DNA of 64,000 bases, taken from positions 62,001 through 126,000 of the forward strand of contig CAZJHH010000007.1 of NCBI GenBank assembly GCA_964545875.1, in the 5' to 3' direction. The stretch comes from DAIPKP01 sp964545875 (GTDB taxonomy: Bacteria > Synergistota > Synergistia > Synergistales > Aminiphilaceae). The position numbers and the translations under genes are program-made. Below, one piece after another: positions 9,156 through 18,185 of this stretch; within the stretch, counting starts at the first letter, position 1, and the number at the start of each line of letters is the position of its first letter. The notes under the pieces were generated by a model that worked only from the letters and a program-made list of their open reading frames with translations, had not been told where the DNA came from and ran no database searches.

Positions 9156-9239
9156 GTACAATTTATTCCGTCCGAGTAAGGGCGGTTAGGTACAGGTAGC
9201 TGTAGCAGAAACTTTGAACGGTTAAAGGAGGAATGGTGT

Positions 9240-9632
9240 ATGAGAGTATCGGAAATGGTTCAGAGTGGAGATTGGAAAGGGGAGAAGCACGTTCCCGTAG
9301 TGGAGGCTCCCAAGTGCGTCAAGTCGGGAGAGGCCTTCGATGTCACCGTGAGCGTGGGCAAGGAGATTCCCCATCCCAATACCACGGAGCACCACATTCG
9401 CTGGATTCGCCTCTACTTCAAGCCCCAGGGAGGCAAGTTCGCCTATGACATGGGGTACTTCGAGTTCAACGCCCACGGCGAAGCTGCGGGGGGCCCCAAT
9501 ACAGGGCCCGCATATACCGATCCCTGTGCCACCGTACGTCTCAAGATTACCGAGCCCGGGGAGTTCGTGGCGGTTTCTTTCTGTAACATTCACGGCCTTT
9601 GGGAGGGTTCCGCTCCTGTCAACGTAGAATAG
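9240..9632 (+). CDS. sor: Superoxide reductase (neelaredoxin/class II desulfoferrodoxin)
   Basis: Reduces superoxide to H2O2 without making O2, the usual anaerobe alternative to SOD. The 130-aa protein lacks the N-terminal Cys4 desulforedoxin domain (class II). Catalytic Fe ligands are visible: EKHVP (first His), HPNTTEHHI (two His), and the C-terminal CNIHGLW supplying Cys and His. Glu of EKH is the usual sixth-position residue. A strong RBS AAAGGAGGAA precedes the ATG at 9240. A strong intrinsic terminator follows, so it is probably monocistronic and highly expressed. The electron donor (rubredoxin) is not in this window. Confidence 0.95.
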   Translation: MRVSEMVQSGDWKGEKHVPVVEAPKCVKSGEAFDVTVSVGKEIPHPNTTEHHIRWIRLYFKPQGGKFAYDMGYFEFNAHGEAAGGPNTGPAYTDPCATVRLKITEPGEFVAVSFCNIHGLWEGSAPVNVE

Positions 9633-9715
9633 TTCTTCTTTTTTGGCGAGAAGCGCCGTTTTCGGCATATTTTCTCGCTGCCATGGATCCAGAATCATAT
9701 TATCCGCACAGAACA

Positions 9716-9758
9716 GACCGGGGACGCAGAGTAACGAGGGCGTCCCCGGTCTCTTTTT
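9716..9758 (+). terminator. Rho-independent terminator after sor
   Basis: GACCGGGGACGC (9716-9727) and GCGTCCCCGGTC (9740-9751) form a perfect 12-bp stem followed by TCTTTTT. Confidence 0.92.
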
Positions 9759-9798
9759 GGTTTTGGGTATATTTCCGAGGATACGTAGTATCGTTTTT

Positions 9799-10815
9799 TT
9801 ATCCCTTCTGGATCTCCTCCATGGCGGTATGAAGCCGGTATTCCTCTCCCAGAACGATGAGCATGTCCTCTTCCTGGAGAGTTACGTTTCCCGAAGGGGT
9901 GGGGACGATGGTGCCATCCTTCCGGCGGATGCCGATGACGAGAATGTTGTATTTCGAAAGAAGGGGTACCTGGGCGAGAGTTTTGCCGATAAGGGGGTTT
10001 TTCGCTTCGATGCGATAGGAGCCGAACTCCAGAGACATATCGCTGGAGACGCTTAAAAGCTCGAGAAAATCCGAAACCTCGGGTTTGATGGCGGCACTTG
10101 CCATGGCGAGAGCTCCCGCATTGACGGGATTGAAGACCTTATCCGCCCCCGCCCGGTAGAGAATGTTCATGGATTCCGGCGAGTTCGCCCGGGTGAGGAT
10201 CCGGAGATTCGGTGCAAGGTGACGGGCGGTGAGAATGACATAGACGTTGTTGGCGTCGTTGTTCAGGGCGATCATGATTCCCTTGGCGCTGGATAATCCC
10301 GCTGAAACGAGAATATTTTCATCCCGGGCGTCTCCGGGAATTACGAGAAATCCTTCCTCCCCTGCGGTGCGGCAGCGTTCCTCATCCATTTCGATGATTG
10401 CGAAGGGTGTCTTTTTTCGGGCAAGTTCCCGGGATATTTTTCCTCCCATGGCGCCGAAACCGCAGATAATCCAGTGTTGTGAAAGCTTGTCCACCGCCTT
10501 GTTCCTCCTTTTTCCCATGGCCACGAGCATACGGTTGATGATGATCCGCTGAGAGAGATGGGCCACCGCATACCCCATGGTACCGATGCCGCTGATCATG
10601 ATTCCCACCGAGAAGAGTTTGAGCAGGGGAGTCAGGTTCGGAGGGGCTTCGTACCCCACGGTGGTGAGGGTGGTGACGGTGTAGAAGAGGGAATCCACCA
10701 GGGAAAGACCGCCGATGAAGTGATATCCGAGAATTCCCGCGATGAGCACTCCTGAGAGAAGGGTTATGAGAAAGGCCGGGGTAAGCCGCCCTTCGGAGCT
10801 TTGTTTCGAGGACAT
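9799..10815 (-). CDS. Two-TM potassium channel with RCK (TrkA-N/TrkA-C) domains
   Basis: A 338-aa MthK-like channel subunit. Residues about 15-90 hold two membrane helices flanking a pore helix and the selectivity filter TTLTTVGYE. A cytoplasmic Rossmann-type RCK_N domain follows (ICGFGAMGGKISRELARKK and acidic IIEMDEE binding the adenine nucleotide ribose), then an RCK_C/TrkA-C domain ending in EEDMLIVLGEE. Ligand (Ca2+, NAD(H), ADP) cannot be told. Start: an upstream TTG is in frame, but the RBS AAAGGAGG lies inside that longer version and is ideally spaced from ATG 10815, so I use 10815. The gene is divergent from the HdeD-like gene. Confidence 0.9.
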   Translation of the reverse strand: MSSKQSSEGRLTPAFLITLLSGVLIAGILGYHFIGGLSLVDSLFYTVTTLTTVGYEAPPNLTPLLKLFSVGIMISGIGTMGYAVAHLSQRIIINRMLVAMGKRRNKAVDKLSQHWIICGFGAMGGKISRELARKKTPFAIIEMDEERCRTAGEEGFLVIPGDARDENILVSAGLSSAKGIMIALNNDANNVYVILTARHLAPNLRILTRANSPESMNILYRAGADKVFNPVNAGALAMASAAIKPEVSDFLELLSVSSDMSLEFGSYRIEAKNPLIGKTLAQVPLLSKYNILVIGIRRKDGTIVPTPSGNVTLQEEDMLIVLGEEYRLHTAMEEIQKG

Positions 10816-11010
10816 GGAGGCCTCCTTTTTTTCCAAGATGGATCGGACTGCCGGAGCATATTGTAGCAGTGGAGGAGATAAAGAAAAACCGTGAAAACGA
10901 GATGTTCCGTCTTCATGATTGGGATTTCTTCGTGTATACTTTCGTAAAAGAGCGAAAAGAATGGGTTCTTTCGCTCTATTCGAGTATTACGAGAGGAAGG
11001 GAGTATTATT

Positions 11011-11544
11011 ATGCTGGAACGGGAAAAGGTGCATAAAAACCGCTATTGGCTTCTTTTTGGAGGAGGTTTCCTCATCATCCTGGGTATGATCTCCGTGGGA
11101 GCTCCCCTTTTCATGTCCCTTGCCATCGAGCAGATTCTTGGATGGATTCTTCTCGGGGGAGGAGTCATTCAAGGTTTTCAGTGGTTTCGGGAACGCCACA
11201 GAAGCCATGGATGGACCACCCTCCTGGTGAGTCTTCTGGGAATTCTGGCGGGAATCGTGCTGTTGGTAAAGCCTCTTCAGGGAGTGCTTACCCTTACGCT
11301 CATCCTCTGCTTCTACTTCATTACTCAGGGAATACTCCAGATTCTCGCTTCTCTCAAGGTACGCCCCCTTCCCGGATGGGGATGGATGCTCACCTCCGGA
11401 ATTACGGCGCTTCTTCTGGGGCTGATGATGTGGCGGCGGTTTCCCAGCTCTGCCGCATGGGCCATAGGGCTTCTGGTGGGAGTGAATCTCCTTCTTATGG
11501 GATGGTCCTCCGTGGCTCTGGGGCTGGGCTCCCGGAAATCCTGA
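11011..11544 (+). CDS. HdeD/DUF308-family membrane protein
   Basis: A 177-aa integral membrane protein with about six hydrophobic helices arranged in pairs, as in the HdeD family (acid-resistance membrane protein of E. coli). The pattern of short loops with GWILLGGGVIQGFQWF and YFITQGILQILASLK fits the DUF308 repeat. Biochemical role is unknown. The ATG at 11011 is preceded by GAGGAAGGGAG. The cardiolipin synthase gene starts 64 bases downstream and is likely co-transcribed, which suggests a membrane-stress or envelope function. Confidence 0.8.
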   Translation: MLEREKVHKNRYWLLFGGGFLIILGMISVGAPLFMSLAIEQILGWILLGGGVIQGFQWFRERHRSHGWTTLLVSLLGILAGIVLLVKPLQGVLTLTLILCFYFITQGILQILASLKVRPLPGWGWMLTSGITALLLGLMMWRRFPSSAAWAIGLLVGVNLLLMGWSSVALGLGSRKS

Positions 11545-11608
11545 CGAAAAGTAAGGATAATCGTATGTCTTGCAACGTTGTGAAAAAGGAGAAGGAGGAG
11601 AGAAAGGC

Positions 11609-13042
11609 ATGAAGTGGGCCTTTCTTTTTGTGCTCCTCCACGATCTTTCTTCCTGGGGAATCCGGCTCCTCATGCTCTACCGGATTCCTCGGAAACATCC
11701 TCCCGCAGCCTCCATGGCCTGGCTTCTGGTGGTTTTTTTCTGGCCCTGGCCGGGGCTGCTGATTTATCTTGCCATCGGTACCAACGTGCTCCCCAAGAAA
11801 CGGCTTCAGCGACATCGAACCCTTATGGAACACCTCCAGAAGGTGCACGAGAATATCAGGGAATTCTGTTGCTGTACTCCCGATGAACTTCCCCGGGATT
11901 TGGGAGATATGGCGGAACTTGCTTCGAACCTGGGACATATGTTTCTTGTTCGGGGAAACCGGGCCCGGGCCTTCGACAAGGCGGAGGATTTCGTAATCAG
12001 CCTGGTGAAGGATATCGACGCCGCCCGGAGTCAGGTACATCTTCTCTATTACATTCTGGTGGAGGACGCCCTCGGAAAGCAGGTCACCCAGGCATTGACC
12101 CGGGCGGCACAACGAGGGGTTCACTGCCGCCTTCTGGTGGATTCCGTGGGATCTTCCAAATTTCTGCGCCGGGGAGCGAAGGCCCTTCGAGAAGAAGGGG
12201 TGGAGGTGGTGGGAGCTCTTCCGGTGGGTATCTTCCGAATGCTGGTCTCCCGGTTCGATCTGCGGAACCATCGTAAAATTGCGGTGATAGACGGCACGGT
12301 GGGCTACTCGGGCTCCCATAACGTGGTGGATTCCAGCTACGGCCACAAAGATCTTCGGTGGGAGGACATCTCCCTCCGCCTGGAAGGCCCCGTGGTTAGC
12401 CAGCTTCAAACCATTTTTCTGGATGACTGGTATGTGGATACCGAAGAATTTCTTGAAGATGCCGCAGCCTTCCCTCCTCAACTCCAGGAGGGAAGGGTGA
12501 TCATGCAGACCGTTCCCAGCGGTCCTTCGTATACCACGGAAAACTATCAGCGTCTCATCGTCGCCGCCCTCTACGGTGCCCGGAAACGAGTGGTGATCAC
12601 CACTCCCTATCTCGTGCCGGACGAAGCCTTTCTTCAGGGTATGGAGGTGGCGGTGCTCCGGGGCGTTACGGTGCAGCTCATCGTACCTCGGCGGAGCGAT
12701 CAGTTCTTCGTGGGAAATGCGGGCCGGGCATATTTTGATGAACTTCTGAAAATGGGCGTGGAAATCTATCTCTTCGAGAAAGACCTTCTCCATGCCAAAA
12801 CCATGACGGTGGACGAGGATCTCTCCTTCTTCGGATCCAGTAATTTCGACATCCGTTCCTTCTCCCTGAACTTCGAGGTAAACCATCTTCTGTATGGCCG
12901 GGAGGTTACCCGGGCACTTCGGGAGAAGCAGGAGGTGTACATGGGTTCTTCCACCCGGCTGACCGAAGATGCCTGGGGGCAGCGTTCTTTTCTCTCGGAA
13001 CTCGTTCAGGGAACAGCCAAGCTCCTCAGCCCTCTTCTCTAG
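11609..13042 (+). CDS. cls: Cardiolipin synthase (phospholipase D family)
   Basis: Makes cardiolipin from two phosphatidylglycerols at the inner membrane. The 477-aa product has two N-terminal membrane helices, then two PLD catalytic motifs: HRKIAVIDGTVGYSGSHN (residues near 225) and HAKTMTVDEDLSFFGSSN (near 395), both with intact His, Lys and Asp. Length matches ClsA-type enzymes (about 480 aa). ATG 11609 follows GGAGGAG with 8-base spacing; a longer in-frame version would start before that RBS. Confidence 0.93.
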   Translation: MKWAFLFVLLHDLSSWGIRLLMLYRIPRKHPPAASMAWLLVVFFWPWPGLLIYLAIGTNVLPKKRLQRHRTLMEHLQKVHENIREFCCCTPDELPRDLGDMAELASNLGHMFLVRGNRARAFDKAEDFVISLVKDIDAARSQVHLLYYILVEDALGKQVTQALTRAAQRGVHCRLLVDSVGSSKFLRRGAKALREEGVEVVGALPVGIFRMLVSRFDLRNHRKIAVIDGTVGYSGSHNVVDSSYGHKDLRWEDISLRLEGPVVSQLQTIFLDDWYVDTEEFLEDAAAFPPQLQEGRVIMQTVPSGPSYTTENYQRLIVAALYGARKRVVITTPYLVPDEAFLQGMEVAVLRGVTVQLIVPRRSDQFFVGNAGRAYFDELLKMGVEIYLFEKDLLHAKTMTVDEDLSFFGSSNFDIRSFSLNFEVNHLLYGREVTRALREKQEVYMGSSTRLTEDAWGQRSFLSELVQGTAKLLSPLL

Positions 13043-13276
13043 AGAAGAAAGGTTTTCCGGAAGAGAATTCAAGGATAGATATAACGAAGAAGGGCCTTTC
13101 CATATCTTGCTGCCGGAGACACGGCAGTTCCGGTTCTCCCGCTCACATGGTGCCACATATCAACGAAAACCGCTCTATTCCGTGGCGTGACGAAACAAAT
13201 CCTTGGATGCTCAGGATGTTTCCGGAAAATCTTGAGGGGAGATAAAATAGGCTTTTCGGGAAAAAATAAAAATATC

Positions 13277-13320
13277 AACAAAGAGGGCTCTCCCAAAAAT
13301 GTGGGAAAGCCCTCTTTGTT
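13277..13320 (+). terminator. Hairpin downstream of cls
   Basis: AACAAAGAGGGCTCTCCC (13277-13294) pairs with GGGAAAGCCCTCTTTGTT (13303-13320) with one mismatch in 18 bp. The right arm ends in the first perfect DnaA box. It could stop transcription from cls before the DnaA-box cluster. Confidence 0.55.
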
Positions 13321-13530
13321 ATCCACAAAAGAAGGAGGATCCTTCTGTAAAATGGGATAACGAGGGGGAAAGAATCCTCAACTCTTGTGGATAAGGCTGT
13401 GGAAGTTGTGGATATAAGAGAGCGGTTTTATTAAGAGCCGAGGTTTTCCACAAGGGAGTGTGTATAAGTGGATAAGATATCCCCAAAAAGAAACGCTTCC
13501 CAGACCTTGATATCTTTGATTTTTTCCACA
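13319..13530. other. oriC: Cluster of DnaA boxes (candidate oriC or DnaA-titration site)
   Basis: Within 212 bases: TTATCCACA at 13319-13327 (plus, perfect), TGTGGATAA at 13386-13394 (minus, perfect), TGTGGATAT at 13407-13415 (one mismatch), TTTTCCACA at 13444-13452 (fits TTWTNCACA), TGTGTATAA at 13459-13467 (minus, perfect TTATACACA), AGTGGATAA at 13467-13475 (one mismatch) and TTTTCCACA at 13522-13530. A/T-rich stretches flank the cluster (13241-13280 and 13561-13600). It lies about 12.6 kb from the end of dnaA in a 785-bp gap. Density and quality are far above those in the dnaA-dnaN gap. Whether it is the functional origin cannot be settled from sequence alone. Confidence 0.65.
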
Positions 13531-13827
13531 AACCGAGGATTTTTTTCGCAATCCTTGCCGCCTATTATTTAAGTAAAATTCATGGAGATTTTCAAGTACA
13601 CCACGTAAGGTTTGTGATTCATGTTGGAAGAAGAGACTCTTTCCAGGTTGCCCGAGAAGATCGGAAAGCATGAAAACCACGGTTTGATCTTCATGAGCTT
13701 CGCGGCGGCGGAATCTTGGATGTTGTTGCGGAAAAATCTTTTCGTCTTCTCCAGGTCAAGGAATTCGGAACATGTGAAAAAGTCCGCTCCGGTTCATTTT
13801 TTTCATGGAAAGACGGAAAAAAATATC

Positions 13828-16800
13828 TCAGGATCGGGAACCTTCTTTCTGCACCATGTTCCGGAAGAATAATCCGGGGGAGTTCTTTTTTTCAAGGTAG
13901 TGAAGGAACGTTTCGATGCGCACCGTATCGTTTTCGTCTTCATGGCCGTCGAAGCAGAGGTGCAGCACCGGAAGGGATTCCGCTTTCTGAAATCCCTTGT
14001 GAAGCCCCTGAAGAGAAATCCCCGTGTTTTCATAGGTGGAGGCCAGGGTGAGAATGCCCTGAATTTCCGGAAGAGGCCCGAGGATTTTTGCCTCCCGGTA
14101 GCGTCCGAAAGCTCCCGCATAGTATCCCAGGCTTTCTGTCGCTCGCTGCACCAGGTTTTCCGGATCCTTTTCGAAGCATGCCCTTTCTCCCAGAGCGGAA
14201 GCCAGGGAGGCCATTTCCTCCTTCCAGTCTTCCAGTTTTTTCCGGGCTTCCCGGGAGGAGGAAAGATTCTGATCCACGTAATCCCTCCAGAAGAGCCAGA
14301 GGGCTTCGCTCAGGGGACTGTACACTACCCGGTATCCCTTTTTTTCGATTTTCGAGAGCAGAAAACCGTTAAGAAAATCGTTGTGGAGTATGGAGAGCTC
14401 CCCCGTGGCGAAAAGGGTTCCCAGGGGTTCTTCGGTTTTCCAGGCTTCTCGTACCTCTTCCGCCAGAGGGAGAAGGGTCTTCAGCGAGAAGGTTTCCTGG
14501 CGAAGGCTGTCCATGAGAGAGAGGAGAAGGATATTTCTTTTTTTGAGAGGAGCCAGTTTTACCAGATCTCCTCCCAGCAGCACCCGAAAGAGAAGATTGC
14601 GCCGGGATTCTTCGAGGTGCAGCAGGTCTTCCAGAAAGGGAGAGACGATACGCACACGGGAACATCCCTCTTTATCCAGGGTAGTACCCAGGAGGCGGCT
14701 GAATTGCCCTCCCACCTCGGCTCCTTCGTTCCGGGGAACGAGAAAGGCCGGGGCTGGATCGTCCTCTTTCCGGGTGGCACATATGTGCATTACATCCCCC
14801 AGAAGGGAAGTCAAGGAAAGATATTCGTTGGTCATGGTGTGCCTTCTTCCGCAATCCAGAGACTTACCGGTGGTGCGGGGGCAGCACTCGGCATGTATTC
14901 CCAGGGATAGTAAGGCTTCCTTTCCAAGCTCTCCGTAGGGATAGAGATGAGGGAGATAGAGAACTCCCTCTTGGGGAAGAAGATCGAAATCTTCGAGAAG
15001 AGCCCTTTGGGAATGTTCCATACGCTCCAGTAGAACGGAAGGCTCCGGAACCCTCGTCTCCACGGGTATTTTCGAAAGGCTGTGCAGAAAAGCCTCCATT
15101 CGGGTAATCACTCCCACCGGAGAGGCATGTTCGTCCACTTCCACGTGAAGATAGGGCTTATCTCCCATAATCTCCTGGAAATAATGAGAAAAGGCGCTGT
15201 CCGGGCCGCATCCGTGATGGGAGAGGAAGATGGCGTAGAAGTTGGGATGTTCCTTCACGAACCGGGCGGCCTCGAGAATATGCTGCCCGAAGGGCCAGTA
15301 CATGTTGGGGTGTTCCTTAGAAAGATCGACTTCGGGAAGGCTGTAGAAGGGAAGTACTCGGTGTCCCCGCTCTTCGAGAAACTCCGGAATCCCCAGATTG
15401 AGCACCGGATCGAGAACCCCGTAGATTTTGGAGATTATCACGAAAACCCGGGCATCCCGGGGAAGTTCTTCGAACACCTCTTTCGTGCGAGCTCCCAGGG
15501 ATTTCTCGAAATCGTGATAGGCCTTGGAGGATTTCCGAAGGGCTTCCATAATCTCGGCCTCGCTCCGGTGGAGTTTTTTTCCGAGATCCAGGAAACTGCG
15601 CCGCATGAAATCCTCTCCCAGGCTGAAGGCGATGGTGGGGGCGAGAAGGGGAATGCCCCGTTTTTCCAGATCCATGGCCCGGTTCACCATCTTGAAAGCC
15701 AGCTGCATGTAGGGACATCCGTAGTTCTGCCGGGAGGGAGATCCGGGGTGGGGAACCGTATAGAGATCGGGAAAGAAGAGATAATCCACTCCTCGCTCCA
15801 CCAGCTCCGCCACGTGACCGTTGATGAGCTTTACGGGATAGCAGGTCTCCTCCAGAGCGTAGGCCTGGCCCTTCCGGATGGTCTCCTCGCTGGTGGGATT
15901 CGAAAGGATCAGATCGAAGCCGAGTTCCTCGAAAAAGACCCGGAACATGGGGTACATGCCGAAGGTGAAAAGAGCCCGGGGCATTCCCACGGTCTTTCGG
16001 GAGGATTTTTTCGGGGGTGCGTAGCCTTTGAAAATGAACTCTCCTTCCCGAAGAGAGAAACCCCTAAGGGGCTTCTTTTTGGCCGGAGGAGGAGAATTTT
16101 CGAAGGCTCTCCGGATATCCAGGGCAAGCCCCTTGAAACTTGAAACGCCTCGATCTTCCTCCAGGGCGAAAAGGGCCGCTCCGTAGGCTCCTGTAACGCT
16201 GAAGAAGGAGGGCACGGAAATTTCCTGTTCCATAAGGCTCCGAAAGGCGTTCACCACCCCCTGGTTGTAGGCGAGGCCTCCCTGAAAGAAAATCTTGTGG
16301 CCTATTTCCTTCTGCCCTACCACCCGGTGCAGATAGTTCCGTACGATGGAGTAGCAGAGCCCCGAGGCGATATCCTCCAGAGGGGTTTCCTTGGCGAGAT
16401 GGGCTCCCAGGCTGGTTTCGATGAACACCGTGCATCGATCTCCCAGATTGACCGGGTTTTTTCCCTGCAGGGCGAGATCCCCGAAGGATTCCAGAGGAAT
16501 GTTGAGCTTCTTCGCCTGCTCTTCGATAAAGGAGCCCGTTCCGGCGGCGCAGATCTTGTTCATCTGAAAATCCACCACCCTTCCCTTGGAGATTCGGATG
16601 AACTTGGAATCCTGTCCTCCGATCTCGAAGATGGTATCCACCTCGGGATCCAGGGTCACCGCCGCCTTGGCCTGGGCGGTAATTTCATCCTTCACCACGT
16701 CCGCTCCCACCAGAGTGCCGATAAGGTGCCTTCCGGATCCGGTGATCCCCGCCCCTATAATGGAAAGATTCCGGGGAAACTCCAGGGAAAGTTCCCGGAA

Positions 16801-17886
16801 ACCCTGTTGCAGGGCCTCGAAAGGTTTTCCCATGGTGGCAATATAGCGGTGAGCCCGAACTTTCCCCTTCCGGTCTATCAGGACGAGGTTCGTGCTGGTG
16901 GAGCCCACGTCGATTCCCAGAGCGCATTCCGTAACCTTCTTTTCCGAATCCGGATGTTCCCGAAGCATGCGATGTTTTCCCAGACTGTCCTTCTTGCCGA
17001 ATCCGGAGAGTTCCTTCAGAGGAGTGGTACCGTAGTCGTCGAAGAGAGGAGTGTCCGCCTCCTCGGTAGACTCCAGCACGGATTCCGGGGAGAGAGGATA
17101 TTTTTCCTCCCATCCCAGAAGGGAAGCCCCGAAAGCCGAGGGTAGTTCCGCATGTTCCGGCACCAGAAGGTTTTCCGGAGAAAGCTTCAGGATATCCCGG
17201 AGGGCCCGGATAATACCTTGATTTTGAGAAACTCCTCCCACGAAAAGAAGGGGAAGCTCCAGGGGGAGTTTTTTCATTACTCCGGCACGGTAGTTCTGCA
17301 CCACCCCGTACGCCAGACCGAGCAGAATATCCTCCACCGGAGTCCCCTCCTGCTGGTGATGCACCATGTCGGTTTTTGCGAAGACGCTGCAACGCCCGGC
17401 GATGCGTGGAACGGACCTCGCTCTTTCCACGAGGCGGGAATACTCCTCCAGAGGAAGATGCAGCCGGGACATCTGCTCCTCCAAAAAGGATCCCGTTCCG
17501 GCGGAACAACCGGAATTCATGGAAATTTCCGGGGCCCCCGAGGCGCCTCGAAAACCCGTAACGTAGGTGGCATTTTTTCCTCCGATCTCCGCGAGAGAGC
17601 CGAAGGAAAATCCCATATGAGTACATCCTTCGATGAGAGCGGTAACTTCGTTCACGCCGTGCATAACTCCCCGTTGAACAAGAAACCGGCTGCCGCTTCC
17701 CGTGGCGGCTCCATGGAGAATGTCTTCCGGAGCATAGAGCGAAAAAAGCTCCTCCATAAGCGTTCTCACGGTTTTTTTGATATGTCCCCGATGCATCCGG
17801 TATCTGGAAAAAACCATTCTTCCTCCCTTTTCGGTAAGCGCAAGCTTTACCGAAGAATAGCCCACATCCACGCCCAGACTGTACAT
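13828..17886 (-). CDS. Giant acyl-CoA dehydratase activase (double ASKHA ATPase plus DUF2229 and C-terminal domain)
   Basis: A 1352-aa protein related to archerases, the ATP-driven [4Fe-4S] activators of 2-hydroxyacyl-CoA dehydratases and benzoyl-CoA reductases. Two BadF/BcrA ATPase domains are present: about residues 3-265 (GVDVGYSSVKLAL, AEIGGKNATYV, GCSAGTGSFLEEQ) and about 323-590 (GIDVGSTSTNLVL, EIGGQDSKFI, CAAGTGSFIEEQ). Each keeps the cysteines that hold the bridging cluster (GRCSVFAKT, DRCTVFIET). A DUF2229 region starts near 650 (VGMPRALFTFGMYP) and the rest resembles a dehydratase-like subunit. The family is about 1400 aa, so it is full length. ATG 17886, RBS AAAGGAGAGG. No dehydratase A/B genes are nearby. 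Substrate is unknown. Confidence 0.88.
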   Translation of the reverse strand: MYSLGVDVGYSSVKLALTEKGGRMVFSRYRMHRGHIKKTVRTLMEELFSLYAPEDILHGAATGSGSRFLVQRGVMHGVNEVTALIEGCTHMGFSFGSLAEIGGKNATYVTGFRGASGAPEISMNSGCSAGTGSFLEEQMSRLHLPLEEYSRLVERARSVPRIAGRCSVFAKTDMVHHQQEGTPVEDILLGLAYGVVQNYRAGVMKKLPLELPLLFVGGVSQNQGIIRALRDILKLSPENLLVPEHAELPSAFGASLLGWEEKYPLSPESVLESTEEADTPLFDDYGTTPLKELSGFGKKDSLGKHRMLREHPDSEKKVTECALGIDVGSTSTNLVLIDRKGKVRAHRYIATMGKPFEALQQGFRELSLEFPRNLSIIGAGITGSGRHLIGTLVGADVVKDEITAQAKAAVTLDPEVDTIFEIGGQDSKFIRISKGRVVDFQMNKICAAGTGSFIEEQAKKLNIPLESFGDLALQGKNPVNLGDRCTVFIETSLGAHLAKETPLEDIASGLCYSIVRNYLHRVVGQKEIGHKIFFQGGLAYNQGVVNAFRSLMEQEISVPSFFSVTGAYGAALFALEEDRGVSSFKGLALDIRRAFENSPPPAKKKPLRGFSLREGEFIFKGYAPPKKSSRKTVGMPRALFTFGMYPMFRVFFEELGFDLILSNPTSEETIRKGQAYALEETCYPVKLINGHVAELVERGVDYLFFPDLYTVPHPGSPSRQNYGCPYMQLAFKMVNRAMDLEKRGIPLLAPTIAFSLGEDFMRRSFLDLGKKLHRSEAEIMEALRKSSKAYHDFEKSLGARTKEVFEELPRDARVFVIISKIYGVLDPVLNLGIPEFLEERGHRVLPFYSLPEVDLSKEHPNMYWPFGQHILEAARFVKEHPNFYAIFLSHHGCGPDSAFSHYFQEIMGDKPYLHVEVDEHASPVGVITRMEAFLHSLSKIPVETRVPEPSVLLERMEHSQRALLEDFDLLPQEGVLYLPHLYPYGELGKEALLSLGIHAECCPRTTGKSLDCGRRHTMTNEYLSLTSLLGDVMHICATRKEDDPAPAFLVPRNEGAEVGGQFSRLLGTTLDKEGCSRVRIVSPFLEDLLHLEESRRNLLFRVLLGGDLVKLAPLKKRNILLLSLMDSLRQETFSLKTLLPLAEEVREAWKTEEPLGTLFATGELSILHNDFLNGFLLSKIEKKGYRVVYSPLSEALWLFWRDYVDQNLSSSREARKKLEDWKEEMASLASALGERACFEKDPENLVQRATESLGYYAGAFGRYREAKILGPLPEIQGILTLASTYENTGISLQGLHKGFQKAESLPVLHLCFDGHEDENDTVRIETFLHYLEKKNSPGLFFRNMVQKEGSRS

Positions 17887-17952
17887 AGAATCCTCTCCTT
17901 TTGAATTATTGTCGTATTCCTGGTCCTGACGAAATTTCTGAAAAAGCCTCGA

Positions 17953-17988
17953 AGATGTTTATGTGTGCGCACGCATATATAAACATCT
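17953..17988. repeat. Imperfect palindrome upstream of the activase gene
   Basis: AGATGTTTAT (17953-17962) and ATAAACATCT (17979-17988) are perfect inverted arms; the centre GTGTGCGCACGC is itself nearly palindromic. It lies 67 bases before the activase start and just beyond a minus-strand terminator. It could be an operator or an RNA hairpin. Confidence 0.6.
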
Positions 17989-18098
17989 AAAAAAAAAGCT
18001 CCTTTGGAGGAGCGGAGAAAAGAAGCTCCATATATTCAAGGTAAAACTGCGAAATCCGAGGGAGGGAAATCGAGTTCTATAAATAAAACATATCACGC
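17989..18098 (-). ncRNA. Candidate small RNA or terminated leader (minus strand)
   Basis: A well-formed promoter (18105-18132) is followed about 95 bases later by an intrinsic terminator: stem GCTCCT/AGGAGC (17998-18003 with 18008-18013, read on the minus strand) and nine consecutive T (17989-17997 as A on plus). The predicted transcript is about 110 nt. No start codon with an RBS is seen inside it. It is either an independent sRNA or the attenuated 5' leader of the activase gene, whose ATG is 103 bases further on. Confidence 0.5.
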
Positions 18099-18104
18099 CT
18101 AGGC

Positions 18105-18132
18105 ATTGTAGTGCCTTTTTCGTAAAAGTCAA
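18105..18132 (-). promoter_or_regulatory. Sigma-70-type promoter of the candidate sRNA/leader
   Basis: On the minus strand TTGACT (18127-18132 on plus) and TACAAT (18105-18110) are separated by 16 bases. Expected start near 18098. Confidence 0.6.
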
Positions 18133-18185
18133 TATGTGGAGAGAATTTTGTTCTATCAAAAAAACAAAAGGCCCTTGAAAAGCCC

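Larger units (their letters stand above)
13043..13827. other. 785-bp gap between cls and the activase gene
   Basis: Contains the hairpin (13277-13320) and the DnaA-box cluster (13319-13530). 13043-13240 shows nothing I can name. 13621-13827 has short open frames on the plus strand with no convincing RBS; one of them (from TTG 13716, reading DVVAEKSFRLLQVKEFG) has protein-like composition but runs into the end of the activase gene, so I do not call it. Confidence 0.6.

Noticed and set aside
13621..13872. Short open frames after the DnaA-box cluster
   Set aside because: No convincing RBS, overlap with the activase end, and no recognisable family.
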